From assembly GCF_030852425.1 (NCBI RefSeq), contig NZ_NSDM01000008.1, forward strand, positions 124,001-188,000: a stretch of 64,000 nt of DNA, given 5' to 3'. How positions within the stretch are numbered: the first letter of the stretch is position 1; each line of letters starts with the position of its first letter. The notes under the pieces are model-generated. The model had not been told where the DNA came from and ran no database searches. It worked only from the letters and a program-made list of their open reading frames with translations. The stretch is from Saccharothrix longispora (GTDB taxonomy: Bacteria; Actinomycetota; Actinomycetes; Mycobacteriales; Pseudonocardiaceae). Made by a program: the position numbers and the translations under genes. Shown here piece after piece: positions 57,369 to 64,000 of the stretch.

Positions 57369-57638
57369 ATGACCGACAGCGCGCCGATATACGACGACAA
57401 GGCCCACGTCCGGGGCAGCCTCGACCTCACCGCCGCCGAGTGGATCCGCAGCGACGAGGGTGCGGAGGACGAGGAGGAGCACGTCGAGATCGCGTTCGTC
57501 GAGCACACCGACGGCATCACGTACACGGCCATGCGCAACTCCGCCCACCCCGAGGGCCCCGTGCTGGTCTTCACCCCCGCCGAGTGGGAGGCGTTCATCC
57601 TGGGCGTCAAGGACGGCGAGTTCGACGAACCCTGGTGA
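57369..57638 (+). CDS. DUF397 domain protein
   Basis: An 89-residue acidic protein. The C-terminal part matches DUF397: VEIAFVEHTDGITYTAMRNS, then HPEGPVLVFTPAEWEAFILG and KDGEFD. The N-terminal WIRSDEGAEDEEEHVEIA replaces the usual WRKSSRSG-type opening. DUF397 proteins in actinomycetes usually pair with a helix-turn-helix regulator as a small two-gene switch; no such partner lies here. ATG 57369 has no ribosome site and a -10 close by. The final codons (EPW, TGA) lie inside the start of the second 22-bp repeat array. Confidence 0.8.
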   Translation: MTDSAPIYDDKAHVRGSLDLTAAEWIRSDEGAEDEEEHVEIAFVEHTDGITYTAMRNSAHPEGPVLVFTPAEWEAFILGVKDGEFDEPW

Positions 57639-57810
57639 CCCGCGAGTCGTCACTTCGGCCCCCGCGAGTCGTCGGTTCAGCCCGGGCGAGTCGTAAGCCG
57701 GGGCACTTGCGGTTGCGCACCGCTTGCGGACTCGGGTGGTCATGAACGTACGACACGCCCGGGCCGGGATTACGACACGCGCGGGCCGGACGTACGACTC
57801 GCGGGGAGTG
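57639..57810. repeat. Second 22-bp-period repeat array, after the DUF397 stop
   Basis: Same core as the array at 24033. Forward units CGCGAGTCGT have core A at 57645, 57667 and 57689, exactly 22 bases apart. Reverse units are GGACTCGGG (about 57730, degenerate), ACGACACGCC (A 57753), ACGACACGCG (A 57775) and ACGACTCGCG (A 57797), the last three 22 apart. The organisation, three forward then several reverse, mirrors the first array. The first 20 bases around the stop (57631-57650) are identical to 24025-24044. The rest of the gap to serA (57811-57988) holds the serA promoter region and leader. Confidence 0.88.
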
Positions 57811-57988
57811 GGACGTGCGTACCGGGTCCCAGCAGGTGAAACGCGGCACCCGGGTGTGAATCCGTGAAGGCGTCCCGACTAAGCTCGTTAACAACCCGGA
57901 CACATTGCCGTGGCCGGCCGGCGCGGGTGACTACCTGCACGACGGCCCCGCGCTCCCCACACGACCAGAAGCACTGGGAGCGACGTCC

Positions 57989-59578
57989 GTGACCAAGCCC
58001 GTTGTCCTCATCGCCGAGAAGCTCGCACCGTCCGTTCTCGACGTCTTCGGCGAAGACATCGAGGTGCGCCACGTCGACGGCACCGACCGCCCCGCCCTGC
58101 TGGCGGCCGTGGCCGACGCCGACGCCCTCCTGGTCCGCTCCGCGACCAAGGTGGACGCCGAGGTCCTCAAGGCCACCACGAAGCTGAAGGTCGTCGCCCG
58201 CGCGGGCGTGGGCCTGGACAACGTCGAGGTGCCCGCCGCCACCGAGCGCGGCGTCATGGTGGTGAACGCGCCGACCTCGAACATCGTCAGCGCCGCCGAG
58301 CACGCCGTCGCGCTGCTGCTCGCCACCGCCCGCCAGATCCCGGCCGCGCACGCCACGCTCCAGGACCACGAGTGGAAGCGCAGCAGGTTCAACGGCGTCG
58401 AGGTCAACGGCAAGACCGTCGGCGTCGTCGGCCTGGGCAAGATCGGCCAGCTGTTCGCGGCCCGCATCGCCGCCTTCGGCACCACGCTGATCGCCTACGA
58501 CCCGTACGTGAGCGCCGCCCGCGCCGCGCAGCTCGGCATCGAACTGGTGTCGCTGGAGGAGCTGCTGGAGCGCTCCGACTTCATCTCGATCCACCTGCCG
58601 AAGACCCCGGAGACCAAGGGCCTCATCGGCGCCGAGCAGCTGGCCAAGGCCAAGCGCGGCGTGATCATCGTCAACGCCGCGCGCGGCGGCCTGATCGACG
58701 AGGAGGCGCTGGCCGAGGCGGTGCGCGAGGGCCAGGTCGGCGGCGCGGGCGTGGACGTGTTCTCCAGCGAGCCCACCACCGACAACCCGCTGTTCGGCGT
58801 CCCGAACGTCGTCGTCACCCCGCACCTGGGCGCGTCCACGTCCGAGGCGCAGGACCGGGCGGGCACGGACGTGGCCAAGTCGGTGCTGCTGGCGCTGGCG
58901 GGCGACTTCGTGCCGGACGCGGTGAACGTGCAGGGCGGCGGCGTGGTCGGCGAGGAGGTCCGCCCGTACCTGCCGCTGGTGCAGAAGCTGGGCACGGTCG
59001 TCGCCGCGCTGAGCGCGAAGGCCCCCACCTCGGTCACCGTCGAGGTGCGCGGCGAGCTGTCCAACGAGGACGTCGCGGTGCTGCCGCTGGCCGCGCTGCG
59101 CGGCGTGTTCTCCAGCGTGGTCGAGGAGCAGGTCACCTTCGTCAACGCCCCGGCGCTGGCGAACTCGCTCGGGGTGGACGTGGACCTGGTGAAGGAGCCG
59201 GAGAGCGCCGCCCACCGCAGCCTGGTGACGGTGCGCGCGGTGCAGGCGGACGGCGCGGTCATCACCGCGTCGGGCACGCTGTCGGGCCTGGACCAGGTGC
59301 AGAAGCTGGTCGGCATCAACGGCCGCGGCTTCGACCTGCGCGCCGAGGGCAACGTGCTGCTGCTGGAGTACCCGGACCGGCCGGGCGTGATGGGCACCGT
59401 CGGCACCCTGCTCGGCGAGGCGGGCGTGAACGTCGAGGCCGCGCAGATCAGCCAGACCACGGACGGCCAGGACGCGTTCATGCTGCTGCGCGTCGACCGC
59501 CCGGTGGACGCCGGTGTGCTGGCCCCCATCGGCGCGGCCGTCGGCGCCCGCACCGCGCGCTCGGTCAACTTCGACTGA
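57989..59578 (+). CDS. serA: D-3-phosphoglycerate dehydrogenase
   Basis: A 529-residue long-form SerA, first step of serine synthesis. Substrate domain LIAEKLAPSVLDVFGEDIEV; NAD fold VGVVGLGKIGQLFAARIAAFG; catalytic Arg in IVNAARGGLIDEEAL, Glu in FSSEPTTDNPLF, His in TPHLGASTSEAQDRAG. An intervening ASB domain (about 315-455) and a C-terminal ACT domain (LLEYPDRPGVMGTVGTLLGE) allow serine feedback, as in the mycobacterial enzyme. GTG 57989 has a GGGAG ribosome site 8 bases ahead. A 13-bp terminator follows. Confidence 0.96.
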   Translation: MTKPVVLIAEKLAPSVLDVFGEDIEVRHVDGTDRPALLAAVADADALLVRSATKVDAEVLKATTKLKVVARAGVGLDNVEVPAATERGVMVVNAPTSNIVSAAEHAVALLLATARQIPAAHATLQDHEWKRSRFNGVEVNGKTVGVVGLGKIGQLFAARIAAFGTTLIAYDPYVSAARAAQLGIELVSLEELLERSDFISIHLPKTPETKGLIGAEQLAKAKRGVIIVNAARGGLIDEEALAEAVREGQVGGAGVDVFSSEPTTDNPLFGVPNVVVTPHLGASTSEAQDRAGTDVAKSVLLALAGDFVPDAVNVQGGGVVGEEVRPYLPLVQKLGTVVAALSAKAPTSVTVEVRGELSNEDVAVLPLAALRGVFSSVVEEQVTFVNAPALANSLGVDVDLVKEPESAAHRSLVTVRAVQADGAVITASGTLSGLDQVQKLVGINGRGFDLRAEGNVLLLEYPDRPGVMGTVGTLLGEAGVNVEAAQISQTTDGQDAFMLLRVDRPVDAGVLAPIGAAVGARTARSVNFD

Positions 59579-59619
59579 CCGAAGTGACGCGGAGTGTCCG
59601 TAGCTGAATCGGACTAGTG

Positions 59620-59661
59620 CCGCCGAGACCTGTGGGTGTATATCGTCGCAGGTCTCGGCGG
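59620..59661 (+). terminator. Terminator after serA
   Basis: CCGCCGAGACCTG (59620-59632) is fully complementary to CAGGTCTCGGCGG (59649-59661), with a 16-base AT-richer loop, 41 bases after the serA stop. Confidence 0.88.
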
Positions 59662-59863
59662 TGTCACATTTAACCGTTAGTCGCTAAAACTGTTGGTGTT
59701 CTCACTCGTTCGGACTAATTGGCCAGCTCTTTAGAGCGGTTAGGTTGCTGCCCAACGAGGTTGACCCGGTGCCGTAGAGGGCACGGCACCACGCGGGCAG
59801 CTGTCCCCCGAGTCGTCGCGACGCTGCCCGCCCGGTCGAATCCGACCTCGGTTGGGGCACGTA
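59662..59863 (+). other. AT-rich promoter region and folded leader of the subtilase gene
   Basis: 59662-59760 is unusually AT-rich for this genome and probably holds the promoter. Three hairpins follow: GCTCT/AGAGC (near 59730), GGTGCCGT (59768-59775) with ACGGCACC (59783-59790), and GCGGGCAG (59793-59800) with CTGCCCGC (59822-59829). Such a structured leader before a secreted enzyme may be regulatory; I cannot match it to a known riboswitch. Confidence 0.45.
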
Positions 59864-62800
59864 GTGAGCCGATCTCGCGTTGTCGCCAGATCAGCCGTAC
59901 CGCTGTTCGCCGCGATCCTCCTCGTGGCGTCCACGGCGGGCACGGCACTGGCCGCGGAAGATCCGCCGGCGCCGTCCGTCGCCACCGCGCGCGGGCTGGA
60001 CGCGGGCACGTTGCAGCTGAAGGTCTCCAAGCGGCTCTCCGCCGCCCGGGGCAAGGTCACCGCGTTCGTCGAGCTGGAGGCCAAGCCTGCCGTCGACACC
60101 TACGCGGAGAAGACCGGCCAGGGCGCGAGCAAGCAGCAGGCCAAGGACGCCGCCAAGGCGACCAGGAACGACACCGGCAAGGTCGTCGACCGGGTGGTCA
60201 CCGACCTGAAGGGCAAGGACTCCGCCACCAAGGAGCTGTACCGGACCGCCAACGGCGTGCCGGGCGTGGTGGTCACCGCCGACGCCGCCAAGGTGCGCGA
60301 GCTGGCGCAGCGCCCGGACGTGAAGTCCGTGCGCACGGTGGTGCCGAAGTCCCGCCAGAACTCCACCGCCGTGCAGCTGACCAACACGCTCAAGGCGTGG
60401 CAGCAGTACGGCAAGCTCGGGGACGACACCCGCATCGGCATCATCGACACGGGCATCGACTACACCCACGCAGACTTCGGCGGTCCGGGCACCGTCGAGG
60501 CGTTCCAGGCGATCGACGAGACGAAGGTCGACCCGTCGTACTTCCCGACCGCCAAGGTCGTCGGCGGCTACGACTTCGTGGGCAACGCCTACGACGGCGA
60601 GAGCGACGACCCGGCGGTCAACACCCCGAAGCCGGACCCGAACCCGCTCGACTGCAACAGCCACGGCTCGCACGTGGCGGGCACCGCGGCGGGCTTCGGC
60701 GTCAACGCCGACGGGTCCACCTTCACCGGTGACTACACCAAGCTCACCCCCGAGGCGCTCGACGCCATGCGCATCGGCCCCGGCACCGCGCCGAAGGCCC
60801 TGCTGTACGCGCTCAAGGTGTTCGGCTGCGAGGGGTCGACCAACGTCACCGCGCAGGCGCTGGACTGGTCGCTCGACCCCGACGGCGACGGCGACTTCTC
60901 CGACCACCTCGACGTGGTCAACCTGTCGCTGGGCTCCGACTACGGCGCCCCGGACGACCCCGACAGCCTGTTCGTGCGCAAGCTCAACGCCTCCGGCGTG
61001 CTGACCGTGTTCTCCGCGGGCAACGGCGGCGACCTGTACGACATCGGCGGCTCGCCGGGCAGCACCCCCGAGGCGTTGACCGTGGCCAGCACCCGCGACT
61101 CCTACGTGCTGCGCGACGCGGTCGAGGTGACCGCCCCCGACGCCGTCAAGGGGCCGAAGCCGGGCCAGTACAGCCAGAGCTACAACTACGAGGGCAAGAG
61201 CGTCACGGGTGTCGCCGTGCCGCTGGGCGACGCCGGCAACAAGGACGGCTGCCTCCCGCTGTCGGCCGCCGACAAGGCCGCCGTCGCGGGCAGGATCGCG
61301 TGGCTGGAGTGGGACGACAACGACGCGACGCGTCGCTGCGGCTCGGCCGGTCGCACGAACAACGTGACCGCCGCGGGCGCCATCGGCGCGGTGTTCACCT
61401 CGCAGCTGGAGAACTTCAACGCGGGCATCGCGGGCAACGCGGCCATCCCGGTCATCCAGATCACCGGCTCGGCCACCGCGGCGCTGCGCCCGGTCCTGGC
61501 CACCGGTGCGCTGACCCTGCGCCTCGCGGGCGACCTGCGCACCTCGCTGCCGACGTACGACCAGTCGATCACCGACACGCCCAGCTCGTTCACCTCGCGC
61601 GGCGTGCGCGGCCCGGTCGTGAAGCCGGACGTGGCGGCCCCCGGTGACACCATCGCCTCGGCGCTGGTGGGCTCGGGCGACAAGACCCTCGTCATCTCGG
61701 GCACCTCGATGGCGGCCCCGCACACCACCGGCATCGCCGCGCTGGTGCGCCAGGTCCACCCGGACTGGACGCCCGAGGAGGTCAAGGCCGCGGTCATGAA
61801 CAGCGCCTCGGCCGACGTGAAGAGCCAGGACGGCAAGACCTACGCCCCGAACCGCGTCGGCTCCGGCCGCATCGACGGCAAGGCCGCGGTCGAGAACCAG
61901 GTGCTGGCCTACGTGCAGGACGACCCGGGCGCGGTGTCCGCGTCGTTCGGCGTGGTCGAGGTCTCGAAGCCGGTGTCGCTGACCAAGACGATCAAGGTGG
62001 TCAACAAGTCGACCAAGTGGGTCGACTACACCGTCGGCTACGAGGCCCTGACGCAGATCCCGGGCGTGCGCTACGAGCTGTCGGCGGACACCGTCCGGCT
62101 GTCGCCGCGCGGCATCGCCCGGGTGAAGGTCACCCTGAAGATCGACGACCCGAAGGCGCTGCGCAAGACGGTCGACCCGACCGTGGAGGCACTGCAGCTG
62201 GACGTGCCGCGCCAGTTCCTGGCGGACGCGTCGGGCCGGGTCGTGTTCGCGCCGAAGTCGGGCACCGCGGTCCCGCTGCGCGTGCCGGTGTACTCGGCGC
62301 CGAAGCCGGTCGCCGACATCGACGTGCCGAAGAGCGTCAAGGCGAACAACGGCGGCCAGGCCGTGCTCAACCTGACCGGCAAGGGGCTCGACCAGGGCGC
62401 GTACAAGTCCCTGGTGAGCGTCCTGGAGCTCCAGGCGTCCTCGCCGAAGCTGCCCGAGTGCCGCCGCAACGTCACCGCCAACTGCACCCTGAACGACACG
62501 GCCAAGGGCGGTGACCTGCGCTACGTCGGTGCCGCGTCCACCGCGCCGCTGGCCAGGGCGCAGGGTGCGCCGGAGGAGGCGCTGCTCGCGTTCGGCGTCG
62601 CGACCTGGGGCAACTGGTACAACCTGGGCAGCAACACCGTGCCGTTCGTCGACATCGACACCAACGGCGACGGCGTGTTCGACTACGAGGTGTACGCGAC
62701 CAAGCTGACCGACACCGACCTGCTGGTCGCGGCCACGGTCGACCTCGCCACCGGCGTCACGGTCGACCTCCAGGGCGTGAACGGCCAGTTCGGCGACGTC

Positions 62801-63196
62801 GACACGAACGTGTTCGACACGAACGTGGTGGTCCTGCCGGTGCTGCTGTCGGCGATCGGCATCGACGCCTCGGCGGACACCTCGCGGATCAGGTACCAGG
62901 CCGGCACCGCGGGCTTCTACCTCGCCCCGGGCAGCACGAACGGCCTGATCGACTCGATCCCCGGCCAGTTGTCGTTCGACCCGCTCAAGCCGGGCCTGTG
63001 GGTGCAGGGCGGCGGTGACGCCGCGCTGTCCTACTCGGCCCGCCCGGGCACCGCGCTCGTGGTCAACCGCGACGCCGCGTCGCTCGCGACCGACGGCGCG
63101 GACAGCCTGCTGGTCCTGCACCACCACAACGCCACCGGTGACCGGGCGTCCGTGGTGAAGGTGAAGGGCAAGACGAACAACCGCTCGGCGGACTGA
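59864..63196 (+). CDS. Large secreted subtilisin-like serine protease (S8)
   Basis: A 1110-residue exported protease. The signal peptide ends near ASTAGTALAAED, an I9-type propeptide follows to about residue 165 (GKVTAFVELEAKPAVDTYAE; VVVTADAAKVRELAQRPDVK). The S8 triad is Asp195 (IGIIDTGIDYTHADF), His267 (NSHGSHVAGTAAG) and Ser615 (ISGTSMAAPHTTG). A PA-type insertion lies between His and Ser (KDGCLPLSAADKAAVAGRIA). The C-terminal third is beta-rich, including VDIDTNGDGVFDYEVY, a calcium-binding-like loop. GTG 59864 is preferred over TTG 59852. It probably digests proteins outside the cell. Confidence 0.93.
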   Translation: MSRSRVVARSAVPLFAAILLVASTAGTALAAEDPPAPSVATARGLDAGTLQLKVSKRLSAARGKVTAFVELEAKPAVDTYAEKTGQGASKQQAKDAAKATRNDTGKVVDRVVTDLKGKDSATKELYRTANGVPGVVVTADAAKVRELAQRPDVKSVRTVVPKSRQNSTAVQLTNTLKAWQQYGKLGDDTRIGIIDTGIDYTHADFGGPGTVEAFQAIDETKVDPSYFPTAKVVGGYDFVGNAYDGESDDPAVNTPKPDPNPLDCNSHGSHVAGTAAGFGVNADGSTFTGDYTKLTPEALDAMRIGPGTAPKALLYALKVFGCEGSTNVTAQALDWSLDPDGDGDFSDHLDVVNLSLGSDYGAPDDPDSLFVRKLNASGVLTVFSAGNGGDLYDIGGSPGSTPEALTVASTRDSYVLRDAVEVTAPDAVKGPKPGQYSQSYNYEGKSVTGVAVPLGDAGNKDGCLPLSAADKAAVAGRIAWLEWDDNDATRRCGSAGRTNNVTAAGAIGAVFTSQLENFNAGIAGNAAIPVIQITGSATAALRPVLATGALTLRLAGDLRTSLPTYDQSITDTPSSFTSRGVRGPVVKPDVAAPGDTIASALVGSGDKTLVISGTSMAAPHTTGIAALVRQVHPDWTPEEVKAAVMNSASADVKSQDGKTYAPNRVGSGRIDGKAAVENQVLAYVQDDPGAVSASFGVVEVSKPVSLTKTIKVVNKSTKWVDYTVGYEALTQIPGVRYELSADTVRLSPRGIARVKVTLKIDDPKALRKTVDPTVEALQLDVPRQFLADASGRVVFAPKSGTAVPLRVPVYSAPKPVADIDVPKSVKANNGGQAVLNLTGKGLDQGAYKSLVSVLELQASSPKLPECRRNVTANCTLNDTAKGGDLRYVGAASTAPLARAQGAPEEALLAFGVATWGNWYNLGSNTVPFVDIDTNGDGVFDYEVYATKLTDTDLLVAATVDLATGVTVDLQGVNGQFGDVDTNVFDTNVVVLPVLLSAIGIDASADTSRIRYQAGTAGFYLAPGSTNGLIDSIPGQLSFDPLKPGLWVQGGGDAALSYSARPGTALVVNRDAASLATDGADSLLVLHHHNATGDRASVVKVKGKTNNRSAD

Positions 63197-63209
63197 TCGC
63201 CGTACGACG

Positions 63210-63245
63210 CTCTGGCCGGTCGGGGGTTCCCCCGGCCGGCCAGAG
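63210..63245 (+). terminator. Terminator after the subtilase gene
   Basis: CTCTGGCCGG (63210-63219) pairs with CCGGCCAGAG (63236-63245), with further C/G pairing inside (GGGGG with CCCCC). It begins 14 bases after the stop; GTCGTTT follows. Confidence 0.82.
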
Positions 63246-63424
63246 TCGTTTAAGCACATCGGGTGACCGCCATTTGGAGGCACTGAACCGTTCGGGTGTC
63301 CCGCAGTCCGGGATACTCGGCCACGGAGGGGTGTTCCGAGTGCGGTCCCAGGGCCTTGGACCGGTAGCCTTTCGCAATGAAAACTAGTCCCGTGCAATGG
63401 GACTGATACCTGGGAGGTGTGTGG
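63246..63424 (+). other. leuB upstream region
   Basis: This 179-base region holds the leuB promoter. AGTCCC and GGGACT (about 63385-63403) form a 6-bp hairpin 20 bases before the start codon, and a GGGAGG ribosome site lies at 63412-63417. A short frame, MKTSPVQWD, is present but has no leucine codon. No attenuator like that of ilvB is seen. Confidence 0.45.
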
Positions 63425-64000
63425 ATGCGGCTCGCAGTGATCCCAGGAGACGGGATCGGGCCCGAGGTCGTCGCCGAGGCCCTGAAGGTGCTCGGTGAGG
63501 TCGTTCCAGCGGCTGAGATCACCCGCTACGACCTCGGCGCGGCGCGCTGGCACGCCACAGGTGAACTCCTGCCGGAGTCCGTGCTGGGCGAACTGCGCCA
63601 GCACGACGCGATCCTGCTCGGTGCGGTGGGGGACCCGTCGGTCCCCAGCGGCATCCTGGAACGCGGCCTGCTGCTCCGGCTCCGGTTCGAGCTCGACCAC
63701 CACGTGAACCTGCGCCCGGCGCGGCTCTACCCCGGTGTGCGCAGCCCGATCTCCGACCCGCCGGAGATCGACATGGTGGTCGTGCGGGAGGGGACCGAAG
63801 GCCTGTACGCGGGCAACGGCGGCCTGCTGCGCAAGGACACGCCGCACGAGATCGCCACCGAGGTGTCGATCAACACCTCGTTCGGCGTGGAGCGGGTGGT
63901 GCGCGACGCGTTCGCCCGCGCCGCGAACCGGCCGCGCAAGCACCTCACGCTGGTGCACAAGACCAACGTGCTCACGCACGCGGGCTCGCTGTGGTCGCGG
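63425..64000 (+). CDS. leuB: 3-isopropylmalate dehydrogenase, N-terminal part (runs off the window)
   Basis: The first 192 residues of about 350. [20 protein letters not shown] opens the fold, [13 protein letters not shown] and [11 protein letters not shown] hold the NAD/substrate loops with the Arg cluster ([15 protein letters not shown]), and [16 protein letters not shown] is conserved. LeuB oxidatively decarboxylates 3-isopropylmalate in leucine synthesis. The actinobacterial short form fits. ATG 63425 has a GGGAGG site. The order serA then leuB matches mycobacteria, here with the subtilase inserted. The C-terminal catalytic half is beyond the window. Confidence 0.95.
   Translation, partial: MRLAVIPGDGIGPEVVAEALKVLGEVVPAAEITRYDLGAARWHATGELLPESVLGELRQHDAILLGAVGDPSVPSGILERGLLLRLRFELDHHVNLRPARLYPGVRSPISDPPEIDMVVVREGTEGLYAGNGGLLRKDTPHEIATEVSINTSFGVERVVRDAFARAANRPRKHLTLVHKTNVLTHAGSLWSR

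Noticed and set aside
59760..59863. c-di-AMP (ydaO-type) riboswitch
   Set aside because: Hairpins exist before a secreted enzyme, but I could not find the conserved sequence elements of that class; recorded only as a structured leader.
63380..63424. Leucine attenuator or T-box before leuB
   Set aside because: The only short frame (MKTSPVQWD) has no leucine codon, the hairpin is just 6 bp, and there is no terminator stem with a T run.
59891..63979. 1362-codon open frame on the minus strand
   Set aside because: Lies opposite the subtilase and leuB, with low-complexity Val/Arg/Gly/Asp sequence from mirrored GC-rich codons and no domain; the plus-strand triad and signal peptide are decisive.

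Overview
The window is high-GC DNA with strongly GC-ending codons, many GTG starts and stop/start overlaps of the ATGA, GTGA and TGATG type. This points to a filamentous actinobacterium, most likely Pseudonocardiales (Saccharothrix/Actinosynnema/Lentzea-like). That placement is inferred from gene content and order; there is no rRNA here to prove it, and I saw no tRNA, insertion sequence or prophage gene. Most of the window follows the conserved chromosomal order known from Mycobacterium tuberculosis around Rv3038c to Rv2995c (from memory): methyltransferases, a polysaccharide cluster, etfBA, paired acyltransferases, cysteine desulfurase, mnmA, methionine-synthase-like gene, ligA, ACT protein, gatCAB, ilvBNC, serA, leuB. 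Lineage-specific genes are inserted between these blocks.

Region by region. 1-7.7 kb: the end of one methyltransferase, a THUMP-like methyltransferase, a nucleoside hydrolase, then a left-handed-beta-helix acyltransferase, a GT4 glycosyltransferase, a GH57 branching enzyme and a sugar-type methyltransferase. The last four resemble the mycobacterial methylglucose lipopolysaccharide genes. 8-10.4 kb: a DivIVA-like coiled-coil protein with two membrane-anchored companions and a 49-residue conserved protein. 10.4-19.3 kb: DegV, etfBA, an OlsB/OlsA-like acyltransferase pair, an MFS exporter behind a MerR-type promoter, cysteine desulfurase and mnmA. 19.3-24.8 kb: a small-gene region with two frameshifted genes, a PaaI thioesterase, the methionine-synthase-like gene and a striking 22-bp repeat array. 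24.8-31.5 kb: LysR plus a three-gene succinate dehydrogenase/fumarate reductase operon, and a YeiH exporter with a divergent LysR. 31.5-40.7 kb: ligA, GNAT, SWIM, BKACE and LysE genes, an ACT protein and gatCA-orf-gatB. 40.7-46.5 kb: a small repeat-bearing protein, a TPR-CHAT caspase-like protease and a secreted M14 peptidase. 46.5-53.6 kb: sugar-dehydrogenase lipoprotein, hydrolase, 2-hydroxyacid dehydrogenase, DoxX, ilvD, VKOR and a PH-domain protein. 53.7-64 kb: attenuator-controlled ilvBNC, a DUF397 gene, a second 22-bp repeat array, serA, a large secreted subtilase and the start of leuB.

Most genes are housekeeping: branched-chain amino acid synthesis (ilvD, ilvBNC, leuB), serine synthesis, tRNA 2-thiolation, Gln-tRNA amidation, DNA ligation, flavin electron transfer and respiration. 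Two things stand out. First, 22-bp-period repeat arrays start right at gene stop codons at three gene ends. Second, a 79-residue protein with two identical 10-residue C-terminal repeats sits in front of a TPR-CHAT protease, separated by a perfect 15-bp terminator hairpin; it looks like a candidate substrate-protease pair. Three genes (4.0, 20.8 and 22.2 kb) each need exactly one inserted base to restore a conserved reading frame, so either real decay or single-base assembly errors must be considered.
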